This document shows positions 49,403-58,538 of a stretch of DNA of 64,000 nt, piece after piece. Position numbers and translations under genes: made by a program. Source of the stretch: Actinokineospora baliensis (GTDB taxonomy: Bacteria; Actinomycetota; Actinomycetes; Mycobacteriales; Pseudonocardiaceae); contig NZ_JAFBCK010000001.1 of the NCBI RefSeq assembly GCF_016907695.1, positions 1,426,001 to 1,490,000 of the forward strand, read 5' to 3'. The first letter of the stretch is position 1, and the number at the start of each line of letters is the position of its first letter. The notes under the pieces were generated by a model. The model saw only the letters and a program-made list of their open reading frames with translations, did not search any database and was not told where the DNA came from.

Positions 49403-50278
49403 GTGTCAGCCGTGTCAAGCGCAGCTCCCCTCCCAGCGCCCGGTCCGCGCGGCATCCCGCCGCTGTTCGCGCGGCTTGTCGACGACGCGGCCCTGTTCCC
49501 GCCGGGCAACGCGCCCATGCCGGACGCGGTGCGCATGCACCTCGCCGGGCGTGAGGGCGAGCGCGCGGGCGTGATGGGCCTGTTCCTGTGCAACGCCTCC
49601 CGCCTACCCGAGCTGATCACCGAGCTGGTGAAGGCCAAGCCTGCCAAGCCGGTGGCCCTCTCGCTGGTGATCGACACCGGTCTCGGCGGGGTGCCCAAGG
49701 CGCTCTCGATCGTGGAGTCGCGGGCCGAGCTGCTCGCGCTGCGGATGGTCGAGATGCCCGCCCCCGCCGACGTCGACGACGTGTGGCTGGAGCGGGTCAA
49801 CGAGTTCGTGCCCGAGGACGTCATCCGCGTGGTGGAGCCGCGCCGGGGCGGCCAGGAGTGGCTCGACGGCATCCGCCGCGTGGTCGACCACGGCAGCTGG
49901 CCCAAGATCCGCTGCGGCGGTCTCAGCCGCGAGGCGTTCCCCAGCGTGGACGAGGTGGCCGACTTCTTGGCCGTCATCAGCCGGGGTGAGGCGTCCTTCA
50001 AGGCGACCGCGGGCCTGCACAACGCGGTCCGCCACACCGACCACGAGACCGGCTTCGAGCACCACGGCTTCCTGAACCTGCTGGTTGCGACCTCGCGGCT
50101 GCTCTCGGGCGGGGATGTGCGCGGTGCGCTGTCGGAGACCGACGGCGCCGTGCTCGCCGCCGAGGCCGCCGAGTTGTCCGACCAGGCCGCGCACGCGGTC
50201 CGGGCGGTCTTCGGTTCGTACGGATCGTGCTCGCTGAGCGAGCCGGTGGAGGACCTGGAAGGGCTGGGCCTGCTGTGA
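49403..50278 (+). CDS. Conserved hypothetical protein in the homogentisate cluster
   Basis: A 291-aa soluble alpha/beta protein with no motif I can name (LFARLVDDAALFPPGN, RVVEPRRGGQEWLDGIRRVVDHG, WPKIRCGGLSREAFPSVDEVADF). The style with LSLVIDTGLGGVPKAL and DDVIRVVEP-like strands suggests a TIM-barrel or Rossmann-type enzyme domain. It overlaps fah by 4 bp (GTGA), so it is cotranscribed. Start GTG 49403 follows TACGCT at -10 spacing. It might supply maleylacetoacetate isomerase function, which is otherwise missing here; that is speculation. Confidence 0.7.
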   Translation: MSAVSSAAPLPAPGPRGIPPLFARLVDDAALFPPGNAPMPDAVRMHLAGREGERAGVMGLFLCNASRLPELITELVKAKPAKPVALSLVIDTGLGGVPKALSIVESRAELLALRMVEMPAPADVDDVWLERVNEFVPEDVIRVVEPRRGGQEWLDGIRRVVDHGSWPKIRCGGLSREAFPSVDEVADFLAVISRGEASFKATAGLHNAVRHTDHETGFEHHGFLNLLVATSRLLSGGDVRGALSETDGAVLAAEAAELSDQAAHAVRAVFGSYGSCSLSEPVEDLEGLGLL

Positions 50279-51471
50279 GCTGGATCGACGACCCCGCGTT
50301 CGCCGAGGACAAGCCCTTCGGCCCCCAGACGCTGCCCTACGGCGTCGTGGAGACCGCCGAGTGCCCTGCCGTCGCCGTGCGCGTCGGTGACCACGCGTTG
50401 CCGCTGAGGCCCATCGCGGACGAGTTCACCGCGGAGCTGGCCGAGCTGGTGGCCGCGGACTCGCTGGACCCGCTGCTCGCCGCTGGTCGGCCCGCGTGGT
50501 CGGCGCTGCGGGCGAGGCTCACCGAGCTGGTGAAGGCCACCGCCGCGCCGGACGGGGCGGTGCTCTTGCCGCTGTCGGAGACCAAGACCCGGCTGCCGTT
50601 CACCGTCGGCGACTACGTGGACTTCTACTCGTCGCGCAACCACGCCGAGAACGTCGGCCGCATCTTCCGGCCCGACACCGACCCGATCTTCCCCAACTGG
50701 AGCCACCTGCCCGTCGGGTACAACGGCCGCTCCGGCACCGTCGTCGTCTCCGGCACCGACGTCGAGCGCCCGCACGGGCAGCGCAAGGGCGACGACGGCC
50801 CGGTCTTCGGTCCCAGCGTCCGCCTGGACATCGAGGCCGAGATCGGTTTCGTGTGCGGCGGGCCGACCGCGCGCCGCGTGTCCACCTCGGCCGCCGCGGA
50901 CCACGTGTTCGGCGTGGCCGTGGTCAACGACTGGTCCGCCCGCGACATCCAGGCCTGGGAGTACGTGCCGCTGGGCCCGCACCTGGGCAAGTCGTTCGCG
51001 ACCTCCATCGGCGCCTGGATCACCCCGCTGGAGGCCTTCGCCGCCGCCCGCGTCGAGGTGCCCGACCCCGGTCACCCCCGGTTGGACTACCTGGTCGAGG
51101 ACACCCACTGGGGCTTGGACATCCAGCTCCAGGTGTGGTGGAACGGCACCCTCGTGTCCAAGCCCGACTTCGCGGGGATGGCGTTCTCGTTCGCGCAGCA
51201 GCTCGCGCACATGACCGTCAACGGCGCCACCGTGCGCGCGGGGGACCTGTTCGCCTCCGGCACCATCTCCGGCCCTGAGAAGCACCAGCGCGGCTCGTTC
51301 CTGGAGCTGAGCTGGGGCGGCAAGGAGCCGATCACCCTCGATGACGGCAGCGAGCGCACCTTCCTGCAGGACGGCGACACCGTGGTCATCACCGCGACCG
51401 CGCCGGGCCCCGGCGGTTCTGTCATCGGCTTGTCCGAGGTGACCGGGACCATCCTGGCCGCGGGGGACTGA
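50275..51471 (+). CDS. fah: Fumarylacetoacetase
   Basis: Last enzyme of the homogentisate pathway, hydrolysing fumarylacetoacetate to fumarate and acetoacetate. FAH fold of 398 aa: N-terminal SH3-like region, then KTRLPFTVGDYVDFYSSRNHAENVGRIFRP with the catalytic His, GYNGRSGTVVVSGTDVERP, metal-binding Glu/Asp in LDIEAEIGFVCGG and VNDWSARDIQAWEYVPLGPHLGKSF. The C-terminus has GDLFASGTISGPEKHQRGSFLELSW. GTG 50275 overlaps the preceding gene by 4 bp. The IclR regulator follows after 3 bp. Confidence 0.94.
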   Translation: MSWIDDPAFAEDKPFGPQTLPYGVVETAECPAVAVRVGDHALPLRPIADEFTAELAELVAADSLDPLLAAGRPAWSALRARLTELVKATAAPDGAVLLPLSETKTRLPFTVGDYVDFYSSRNHAENVGRIFRPDTDPIFPNWSHLPVGYNGRSGTVVVSGTDVERPHGQRKGDDGPVFGPSVRLDIEAEIGFVCGGPTARRVSTSAAADHVFGVAVVNDWSARDIQAWEYVPLGPHLGKSFATSIGAWITPLEAFAAARVEVPDPGHPRLDYLVEDTHWGLDIQLQVWWNGTLVSKPDFAGMAFSFAQQLAHMTVNGATVRAGDLFASGTISGPEKHQRGSFLELSWGGKEPITLDDGSERTFLQDGDTVVITATAPGPGGSVIGLSEVTGTILAAGD

Positions 51472-51474
51472 CCA

Positions 51475-52152
51475 GTGCCCGGCATACGGTCGACGGGACC
51501 GGTTACCCGACAGCCGGTCCCGGTGGCCAAGGAGAGTTCGCTCACCCTCGACCGCGGCCTGGCGTTGCTGCAGGCAGTGGCCGACTCGGACACCGAGGCG
51601 CCGACCATAAGCGACCTGGCAGCGGCTATAGGCGCGAGCCGGGCCGCTGTGTACCGGCTGCTCGTGCCGTTGCAGGCGCGCGGTCTTGTCCGGCGTGAGG
51701 GCTCCAAGGTCCGCCTCGGCCTCGGTTTACTCCAGCTCGCCGCGAAGGTCGCCCCGCAGTTGCGGGTCGCGGCCCTCCCGGCGCTGCGGGAGCTCGCCGA
51801 GGCAGTAGGCGCGACCGCTCACTTGACGGTCGCCGACGGCGACGAGGCCCAGGCGGTTGCCGTGGTCGAGCCCTCGTGGACCACCTACCACGTGGCGTAC
51901 CGCGTAGGCACTCGTCACCCGCTACACAAGGGCGCCGCAGGTAAGGCGATCACGATGCGCCCGGGTGAGCCGGGCTGGTTGGGCTCGGTCGGCGAGCTGC
52001 AGCCCGGCGCCTACGGGATAGCGGCACCGGTTCGCGGGGTGCTCGACCTACGCGCGAGCGTGGGTGTTGTCACCTTCGAGCCCTTGGACGGCATGGTCGT
52101 AGGGCCGAAGGTGATCGCTGCCGCTGCCATCATCGCCGAGTCGCTACGGTAG
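51475..52152 (+). CDS. IclR-family transcriptional regulator, probable controller of the homogentisate genes
   Basis: A 225-aa regulator. An N-terminal winged helix (SLTLDRGLALLQAVADSDTEAPTISDLAAAIGASRAAVYRLLVPLQARGLVRREG) is followed by an IclR effector domain (LRELAEAVGATAHLTVADGDEAQAVAVVEP, GTRHPLHKGAAGKAI). It is the last gene of the fah operon, and the operator candidate lies upstream of that operon. Homogentisate or a downstream acid is a plausible ligand (inference). Codon 85 is TTA (51727-51729), which in actinomycetes can make expression depend on the bldA tRNA. Confidence 0.9.
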   Translation: MPGIRSTGPVTRQPVPVAKESSLTLDRGLALLQAVADSDTEAPTISDLAAAIGASRAAVYRLLVPLQARGLVRREGSKVRLGLGLLQLAAKVAPQLRVAALPALRELAEAVGATAHLTVADGDEAQAVAVVEPSWTTYHVAYRVGTRHPLHKGAAGKAITMRPGEPGWLGSVGELQPGAYGIAAPVRGVLDLRASVGVVTFEPLDGMVVGPKVIAAAAIIAESLR

Positions 52153-52169
52153 CCCGTGGTTCCTAGGGA

Positions 52170-52766
52170 TCAGAAGATCGCTTCGTAGGCGGCGAACAGC
52201 GCGAATCCGGCGAACACCACTCCGGCCACCCGCTGGATCAGGTGCGGCTTGATGCGCTCGGCGATCTTGCGCCCCACGAGCACGGCGATCCCCGCGACGA
52301 GTACTAGAGCCACCCACGCGCCGAGACCGACCCAGACGGGCTCTTCATAGCGAGCCGAGAGGCCCGCTGTGGCGATCTGCGAGGCGTCGCCCCACTCGGC
52401 GGCGAACAGCACGCCGAACGAGGTCAGCGCCGCCCGCCAGAACGACACGGTCGGGTTGGCCTCTTCGGCGTCGGTGACCTCTTCGTCCTGCTTGGCGAAC
52501 CCTTCCCGCAGCAGCAGGAACGCGCCAAGGGCGAACAGGACGGCCACTACGCCCGCCACCACTTGGTCGGGCAGTAGCGTCAGCACACCGCCAAAGGCGG
52601 CGGCGATCACGCATTGCACCGCGAACGCCGCGCTGACCCCGACGAACACCGGCCACGCGCGGTAGCGGGTCGTCAGGATCAGGGTCGCCACCAGCGTCTT
52701 GTCCGGCAGCTCGACGGCGAGCACCAGCGCGAAAGCACTGGCGAACGCGATCAGGGCACTTCCCAC
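52170..52766 (-). CDS. TMEM165/GDT1-family transporter (UPF0016)
   Basis: A 198-aa six-helix cation transporter with two copies of the family motif: VELPDKTL in the first helix and AAEWGDASQIA in the second half (ExGD[KR][TS]-type). The linker is acidic (KQDEEVTDAEEANP). Members exchange Mn2+ or Ca2+ for protons. GGAGG lies 6 nt before GTG 52766; a long open frame further upstream is antisense to cydA and is ignored. Confidence 0.9.
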   Translation of the reverse strand: MGSALIAFASAFALVLAVELPDKTLVATLILTTRYRAWPVFVGVSAAFAVQCVIAAAFGGVLTLLPDQVVAGVVAVLFALGAFLLLREGFAKQDEEVTDAEEANPTVSFWRAALTSFGVLFAAEWGDASQIATAGLSARYEEPVWVGLGAWVALVLVAGIAVLVGRKIAERIKPHLIQRVAGVVFAGFALFAAYEAIF

Positions 52767-52913
52767 GACTGTCCTCCACGTCCCGTTCGCGCCAGTCGAG
52801 CGTACCCGCGCAGGTAGGCCACAGAACGTGTAGCTGGTCACGGGACCTACGTCCCGACCGGACAGGACTCGCGAACCTGCGATTTCGTCGCCTATAGGCC
52901 GAAACTGTTGACC

Positions 52914-54383
52914 GTGGACGTTCTGGAGTTGGCGCGGTGGCAGTTCGGGATCACCACCGTCTACCACTTTCTGATGGTGCCGCTGACGATCGGCTTGGCG
53001 GTGCTGGTCGCCGGGATGCAGACCGCGTGGGTCCGCACCGGCGACGAGAAGTACCTGCGGATGACCAAGTTCTGGGGCAAGTTGTTGCTGGTCAACTTCG
53101 CCATGGGCGTGGTGACCGGGATCGTGCAGGAGTTCCAGTTCGGCATGGCGTGGAGCGAGTACTCCCGCTTCGTCGGCGACGTGTTCGGCGCGCCGCTGGC
53201 CATGGAGGGCCTGGTCGCCTTCTTCGTCGAGTCCACCTTCCTGGGGCTGTGGATCTTCGGCTGGGACCGGCTGCCCAAACGGGTGCACCTGGCCTGCGCC
53301 TGGGCGTTCAGCCTGGCCACGATCGCCTCGGCGTACTTCATCCTGGCCGCGAACTCGTGGATGCAGCACCCGGTGGGCGTGGAGCTGGTCGACGGCAGGC
53401 CGAGGCTGACCTCGATCTGGGCGGTGCTGACGAACAACACCGCGCTGGCCGCGATCCCGCACGCTGTGGCCGGTTGTTTCGCCGTGGCCGGGGCCTTCCT
53501 GGTCGGCATCGGCAGCTGGCACCTGTGGCGCCGCCGCGATGACGACGGGCCGGTGTGGCGGTCGTCGGTGCGCTACGGCGGCTGGGTCGGGGTGGTGGCG
53601 TTCACCGCGTTGGCGATCACCGGTGACCTGCAGGGCAAGCTGATGTTCGAGCAGCAGCCGATGAAGATGGCCGCCGCCGAGGCGCTGTGCCACACCGAGC
53701 AGCCCGCGAGTTTCTCGGTCTTCGCGATCGGCGACCTGACCAGGCCCGACTGCGAGAACGTCAAGTCGATCACGGTGCCCGCGCTGCTGTCGTTCCTGGC
53801 GCACAACGACTTCAGCAGTGAGGTGCGCGGCATCGAGGACCTGGTCCAGGAGTACCGCGACCGCTACGGCGCCAACTACCCGGTGGACGACCGGCTGGGT
53901 GAACTGTCCGGCAAGCCGATCGACTACGTGCCCAACCTGCCGGTCACCTACTGGGGCTTCCGGCTGATGATCGGCTTCGGCGCGCTGGCCGCGCTGGCCG
54001 CGGTCGGGGTGCTGTGGGTGACCCGACGTGGGCGGATCCCGCGCGGCAGGTGGTTCCCGATCGCCGCGCTCGCCGGGATCGCGACCCCGTTCCTGGCCAA
54101 CAGCTTCGGCTGGATCTTCACCGAGATGGGGCGTCAGCCGTTCGTGGTGGTGCCCAACCCGTCCGGGGTGGACGGTGTGTGGATGTTCACCGCGCGCGGG
54201 GTGTCCGGGTTGACCACCGGTGAGGTGTGGACGTCGTTGATCGCGCTGACCCTGGTCTACGGGGCGCTCGCGGTGGTCGAGGTGTTCCTCATCGCCAAGT
54301 ACGTCCGCGGTGGCGTCGCCGGGGTCATGCCGCCGAAGCCACCGGACAAGACCGACAACGACCAGCTCGCCTTCGCGTACTAG
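52914..54383 (+). CDS. cydA: Cytochrome bd oxidase subunit I
   Basis: Quinol-oxidising heme subunit, 489 aa with about nine helices. VLELARWQFGITTVYHFLMVPLTIGLAVLVAG carries the N-terminal heme ligand His, GRQPFVVVPN corresponds to the conserved GRQPW motif, and the Q-loop is of the short type. It catalyses quinol oxidation in the high-affinity terminal oxidase. Start: GTG 52914 gives VDVLELARWQFG; TTG 52908 is also possible. A -10-like TATAGG lies at 52893-52898. Confidence 0.95.
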   Translation: MDVLELARWQFGITTVYHFLMVPLTIGLAVLVAGMQTAWVRTGDEKYLRMTKFWGKLLLVNFAMGVVTGIVQEFQFGMAWSEYSRFVGDVFGAPLAMEGLVAFFVESTFLGLWIFGWDRLPKRVHLACAWAFSLATIASAYFILAANSWMQHPVGVELVDGRPRLTSIWAVLTNNTALAAIPHAVAGCFAVAGAFLVGIGSWHLWRRRDDDGPVWRSSVRYGGWVGVVAFTALAITGDLQGKLMFEQQPMKMAAAEALCHTEQPASFSVFAIGDLTRPDCENVKSITVPALLSFLAHNDFSSEVRGIEDLVQEYRDRYGANYPVDDRLGELSGKPIDYVPNLPVTYWGFRLMIGFGALAALAAVGVLWVTRRGRIPRGRWFPIAALAGIATPFLANSFGWIFTEMGRQPFVVVPNPSGVDGVWMFTARGVSGLTTGEVWTSLIALTLVYGALAVVEVFLIAKYVRGGVAGVMPPKPPDKTDNDQLAFAY

Positions 54384-54392
54384 GAGTCCACT

Positions 54393-55400
54393 GTGGAACT
54401 CGCGGACGTGTGGTTCTGCGTGATCGCCCTGCTGTGGCTGGGCTACATCTTCCTCGAAGGCTTCGACTTCGGCGTCGGCATGCTGTTGCCCGTCCTGGCC
54501 AAGGACAACACCGAGCGCCGGGTCATGATCAACACCATTGGCCCGGTGTGGGACGGCAACGAGGTGTGGCTGCTCGTCGCCGGTGGCGCCACCTTCGCGG
54601 CCTTCCCCGGTTGGTACGCCTCGCTGTTCAGCGGCACCTACCTCCCGCTGGTTCTGTTCCTGGTGGCTCTTATCGGCCGCGGTGTCGCCTTCGAGTACCG
54701 GGGGAAGGTCGACTCGGACCGCTGGCGCCGCACGTGGGACAGGATCATCACCACCGGATCGCTCGTGGCCGCTCTCGGCGTAGGACTTCTCATCTCCACT
54801 ACGGTGTTCGGACTGCCTCTTGACGCCAATGGCAACCGCGTGGGGTCACCGTTCGCGGCCATCACCGCCGAGTCGCTGCTGGGCGCGGTAGCGCTTGTCG
54901 GGTTCGCCTTGGTGCACGGCGCAGTGTTCATCGCGCTGAAGACCGACGGTGACATCCGGCATCGGGCTCGTGCGTTCGCCAGTCGCGTAGGGCCATGGGC
55001 GCTGCTGCCATTGGCCGCTCTGCTGGTGTTGGTGCAGCTGCACTCGGGCGCATGGTGGACCTGGGCAGCGGTGGGGGTTGTTCTAGTCGCTGCCGCGCTT
55101 GCCTTTGAGCGGTTGTCAGCGGGTAGGGAAGGACAGGCGTTCGCGGCGCTGGGCGCGGCCGTAGTGGCGACCGTGGTGGCCTTGTTCGGTGCGCTCTACC
55201 CGAACGTACTTCCGTCCACTCTGGATCCCGCGTACTCGCTGACCGTCGCGGACACGGCCTCCAGCCCGTACACGCTGGAGGTCATGAGCTGGGTGGCGCT
55301 GTTCGGCACACCTGCCGTCCTCATCTACCAGGGGTGGACCTACTGGGTCTTCCGCAAGCGGGTCAGCACCGCGCACATCCCGCCGGTGCACGTCCCATGA
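54393..55400 (+). CDS. cydB: Cytochrome bd oxidase subunit II
   Basis: A 335-aa membrane protein with about eight helices. VELADVWFCVIALLWLGYIFLEGFDFGVGMLLPVLA and GPVWDGNEVWLLVAGGATFAAFPGWYASLFSGTYLPL are typical CydB sequence. It pairs with CydA in the bd oxidase. GTG 54393 starts 9 bp after the cydA stop with GGAG upstream. The stop overlaps the ATG of the fused cydDC gene (ATGA). Confidence 0.95.
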   Translation: MELADVWFCVIALLWLGYIFLEGFDFGVGMLLPVLAKDNTERRVMINTIGPVWDGNEVWLLVAGGATFAAFPGWYASLFSGTYLPLVLFLVALIGRGVAFEYRGKVDSDRWRRTWDRIITTGSLVAALGVGLLISTTVFGLPLDANGNRVGSPFAAITAESLLGAVALVGFALVHGAVFIALKTDGDIRHRARAFASRVGPWALLPLAALLVLVQLHSGAWWTWAAVGVVLVAAALAFERLSAGREGQAFAALGAAVVATVVALFGALYPNVLPSTLDPAYSLTVADTASSPYTLEVMSWVALFGTPAVLIYQGWTYWVFRKRVSTAHIPPVHVP

Positions 55401-58400
55401 GCTCTTCCGGACAGTCCCGACCCGCCAGTCGGTCCGGGAGAGGCCCGCTCGGCGCGCTGCCGGGGTTGTCCCCGTCAGCGCGCCGGGCATTGGCCCTGTG
55501 CGGCGGGTTGGCCGTGCTCAACGCTGTTGCGCTGGTCGTGCAGGCGTGGGCTCTTGCGCTGGTGTTGACCTCTTACTCGTCGCGGATGTTGGCCGTGCTG
55601 GCAGGCGCAGTGGTCGCGCGGTCGTTGCTGGGGTGGGCGACGCAGATCGTCGCAGCGCGCGCAGCGGCAGGTGCGAAGGAGGAGCTGCGGGCGATCACCC
55701 TGGACCGGGCGCTGGCCCTGGGGCCTGAGTGGATCTCTTCGCGCGGGGCAGGGGAGTTGACTGCCTTGGCCACCCGGGGTCTCGACGCGCTGGACGCGTA
55801 CTTCGGTGTGTACCTCCCTGCGCTCGTCACCGCTGCCGTGGTGCCACTAGGCGTGGGCGCGTCCATCTTGTTCGTGGACTGGCCTTCTGCGGTGGTGGTG
55901 GCTCTTACGGTGCCGCTGATCCCCCTGTTCGCCATCGTCATCGGCCGCTACACCGAAGACCGCGTAAGCCCAGCGGCTCGTGCAACTGAGCGGCTGTCGG
56001 GGCAGCTGCTGGAGCTCGTGCGCGCGTTGCCGGTTCTTACCGCGTTTCGTCGCGCGTCAGCTCAGGCCGAGGCGGTCCGGGTCGTGTCGGAAGCCCATCG
56101 GCGCAGCACTCTCGGCGTACTAAGAGTGGCGTTTTCGTCGGCCTTGGTCCTAGAGCTCATCGCGACGCTGTCGGTGGCCCTTGTCGCGGTCGTGATCGGC
56201 CTGCGGTTGGTCGGCGGTGACCTCACGTTGGCAGTGGGGTTGTTCGTACTGATCGTGGTCCCTGAGTGCTACCTGCCGCTAAGGGCCGCTGGAGCTGCTC
56301 ACCACGCGAGCGAGGACGGGCTGGAGGCGATCCGGCGGGTCGCGGAGATCCCGGTCGTCGCTGCGGCGGGCGGCACCCGCGTGGACCGGTTCAACGAGCT
56401 GCGGATCGAAGGGCTACGGGTCCAGCGGCGTGATCGGTACGCGCCGGACGGGCTGTCGCTGGTGGTGCGGCCTGGGGAGATCGCGCGGCTCGGGTCGCCG
56501 AGTGGTGCGGGCAAGTCGACGACCTTCGCCGCGTTGCTGGGGTTCGTCGCGTTCGAGGGCTCGGTGCTCGTCGACGGCACTCCCCTGGCCGATGTTGATT
56601 TGTCGACATGGCGTCAAATCGTCACTTGGGTGCCGCAGCGTCCCGAGTTCGCCTCAGTCGTCGTCGCCGACGAGGTCGACGATGTCGCGCTCGCGAGTGA
56701 GCTCGGGATTGTTCACTTGTTGAATCGTAGGATTGTAGAACTATCGGCGGGGGAGCGGCAGCGAGTCGCTCTGCTGCGCGCCTTGGCCCGGCCCGGCACC
56801 CGCCTGCTCCTGCTCGACGAGCCGACCGCACACCTCGACCCCGCCACCGCCGCCCAGGTCATGGCCACCATCGAGCGCGCGGCCGCACGGGGGATCGCGG
56901 TCATCCTGGCCACCCACCGGGCGGTCGCCGCCGCCGAAGCCGAGCCCGAAGTGCGTACCCCGGCGGACGTCGAGGCGGAGGTTGAGGCACGCCCTCGTGC
57001 CCTGCGCGGCTTGATCAACCCCCGAATGCTCCTCGGCGCCGCGCTGGGTTCGGCCTCGCTGGTGTGCGGGGTCCTGCTGGCCGCGTTGTCCGCCTGGCTG
57101 ATCGCCAAGGCCGCCCAGCAGCCCCCGATCCTCACCCTGTCGGTGGCGGTCGTCGGTGTCCGCGCCTTCGGCCTGGCCCGCGCGACCCTCCGCTACACCG
57201 AGCGCCTAGCCGTCCATGACGCTGTCTTTCGCACTGCCGGTGACCTGCGGGTCCGCCTATGGCAAGCGCTTGTACGCCTAGGCCCAGCCCGCTCGCTCAA
57301 CCTCCGTCAGGGCGAGGGCCTCCGACGCTTCATCAACGATGTCGACACGGTCCGCGACCTGACTCCCCGCGTCCTTGTCCCGCCTCTGGTCGCTATAGGC
57401 GCGTGCGTCGTTGCCGTGGTCGTCCAGACCGCGATCCTTCCCAGCGCGGGTCTCGCCCTAGCCATCGCCGTACTCCTAGCGGGCCTCGCGGCCCCCCTTG
57501 TCTCGCTCGTCGCGGAACGCCACGCCACGGCCGCCCTGTCCGAAGGCAGGCGCACGGTCGCGGCGGGCATCCTTACGCTCCTCACCTGTGCGGCAGACCT
57601 GATTGCCTTCGACAGGCACACCGCCGCTCGTGCAGACCTAGCTGCAGCCGACACGGCTCTCGTCGCACGCGCCAAGAGGCAGGCATTCGCTGCGGGTGCT
57701 GGCCAGGCTCTGATCACCCTCTTGCTGGGCGCGGCCACCGTTGCCAGCACCTTCCTGGCAGTCGGCCTAGACCCGGTGCTGATCCCCATCGTCGCCCTAG
57801 TGCCTCTAGCCCTGGCCGAGGTCCTTTCCCTCCTGCCTCTGGCCGTCACCCACCTAGCGCCACTACGCGCTGCCTACGCACGCATCGCAGCACTAGAGGC
57901 GGCCCCACCCGCCCCCGCCGAGGCTTGGACCCCCAGCGACTCGGTGCGCCTAACGAGCGTCACTGCCCGCTGGCCCGGTGCCACCTGCCCCGCCCTCCAC
58001 AACCTCGACCTGCACATCCCCGCAGGCACCCACACCGCCATCGTCGGCCCCTCTGGCGCGGGCAAGTCGACCCTCGCTGCGCTGCTCTTGGGCTTCTTGC
58101 CGCCAGAGACGGGAACGCTCACCCGCCCGCCCACGGTCGCCTGGTGCCCCCAAGACCCCATGCTCGCCGCGACCACCATCCGCGAGAACCTCAAGCTCGC
58201 CGCCCCCACCGCCACCGACGAGGAGTTGAAGGACGCCCTGGCCACCGCGGGCCTGGACCTTCCCCTGGACACCCAGGCGCCCACCACCTCGGGCGGCGAG
58301 GCTCAGCGCATCGCCCTGGCTCGAGCTCTCCTGGCCGACGCGGACCTGATCGTCCTCGACGAACCCACCGCCCACCTGGACATCCCCACCGCCAATCAAG

Positions 58401-58534
58401 TCTTGGACACCCTCCACGTGGCACTCGCGGGCAAGACCGTCGTCCACATCACTCACCGCGCCGAGGAGGCCACCCGGGCCGACCATGTCGTAGAGGTCAC
58501 CAACGGCACCGCCCGCGCACTTGTGAGGGCTTAG
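55397..58534 (+). CDS. cydDC: Fused CydDC ABC exporter
   Basis: A single 1045-aa protein containing both halves of the heterodimeric ABC exporter needed for cytochrome bd assembly (thiol/cysteine export). The first membrane domain (about 30-310) is followed by ABC domain 1 with Walker A GSPSGAGKSTTF, signature ELSAGERQRVALLRAL and Walker B LLLLDEPTAHLD. A second membrane domain (about 550-820) is followed by ABC domain 2 (GPSGAGKSTLAALLL, TTSGGEAQRIALARALL, LIVLDEPTAHLD). The order is CydD-like then CydC-like. ATG 55397 overlaps cydB; earlier starts in the frame are within cydB. Confidence 0.93.
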   Translation: MSSSGQSRPASRSGRGPLGALPGLSPSARRALALCGGLAVLNAVALVVQAWALALVLTSYSSRMLAVLAGAVVARSLLGWATQIVAARAAAGAKEELRAITLDRALALGPEWISSRGAGELTALATRGLDALDAYFGVYLPALVTAAVVPLGVGASILFVDWPSAVVVALTVPLIPLFAIVIGRYTEDRVSPAARATERLSGQLLELVRALPVLTAFRRASAQAEAVRVVSEAHRRSTLGVLRVAFSSALVLELIATLSVALVAVVIGLRLVGGDLTLAVGLFVLIVVPECYLPLRAAGAAHHASEDGLEAIRRVAEIPVVAAAGGTRVDRFNELRIEGLRVQRRDRYAPDGLSLVVRPGEIARLGSPSGAGKSTTFAALLGFVAFEGSVLVDGTPLADVDLSTWRQIVTWVPQRPEFASVVVADEVDDVALASELGIVHLLNRRIVELSAGERQRVALLRALARPGTRLLLLDEPTAHLDPATAAQVMATIERAAARGIAVILATHRAVAAAEAEPEVRTPADVEAEVEARPRALRGLINPRMLLGAALGSASLVCGVLLAALSAWLIAKAAQQPPILTLSVAVVGVRAFGLARATLRYTERLAVHDAVFRTAGDLRVRLWQALVRLGPARSLNLRQGEGLRRFINDVDTVRDLTPRVLVPPLVAIGACVVAVVVQTAILPSAGLALAIAVLLAGLAAPLVSLVAERHATAALSEGRRTVAAGILTLLTCAADLIAFDRHTAARADLAAADTALVARAKRQAFAAGAGQALITLLLGAATVASTFLAVGLDPVLIPIVALVPLALAEVLSLLPLAVTHLAPLRAAYARIAALEAAPPAPAEAWTPSDSVRLTSVTARWPGATCPALHNLDLHIPAGTHTAIVGPSGAGKSTLAALLLGFLPPETGTLTRPPTVAWCPQDPMLAATTIRENLKLAAPTATDEELKDALATAGLDLPLDTQAPTTSGGEAQRIALARALLADADLIVLDEPTAHLDIPTANQVLDTLHVALAGKTVVHITHRAEEATRADHVVEVTNGTARALVRA

Positions 58535-58538
58535 CCTG

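Noticed and set aside
52170..53804. A 544-residue protein combining a His/Arg-rich domain with the GDT1 transporter
   Set aside because: The extra part is antisense to cydA. The transporter has its own GTG 52766 with GGAGG at good spacing.
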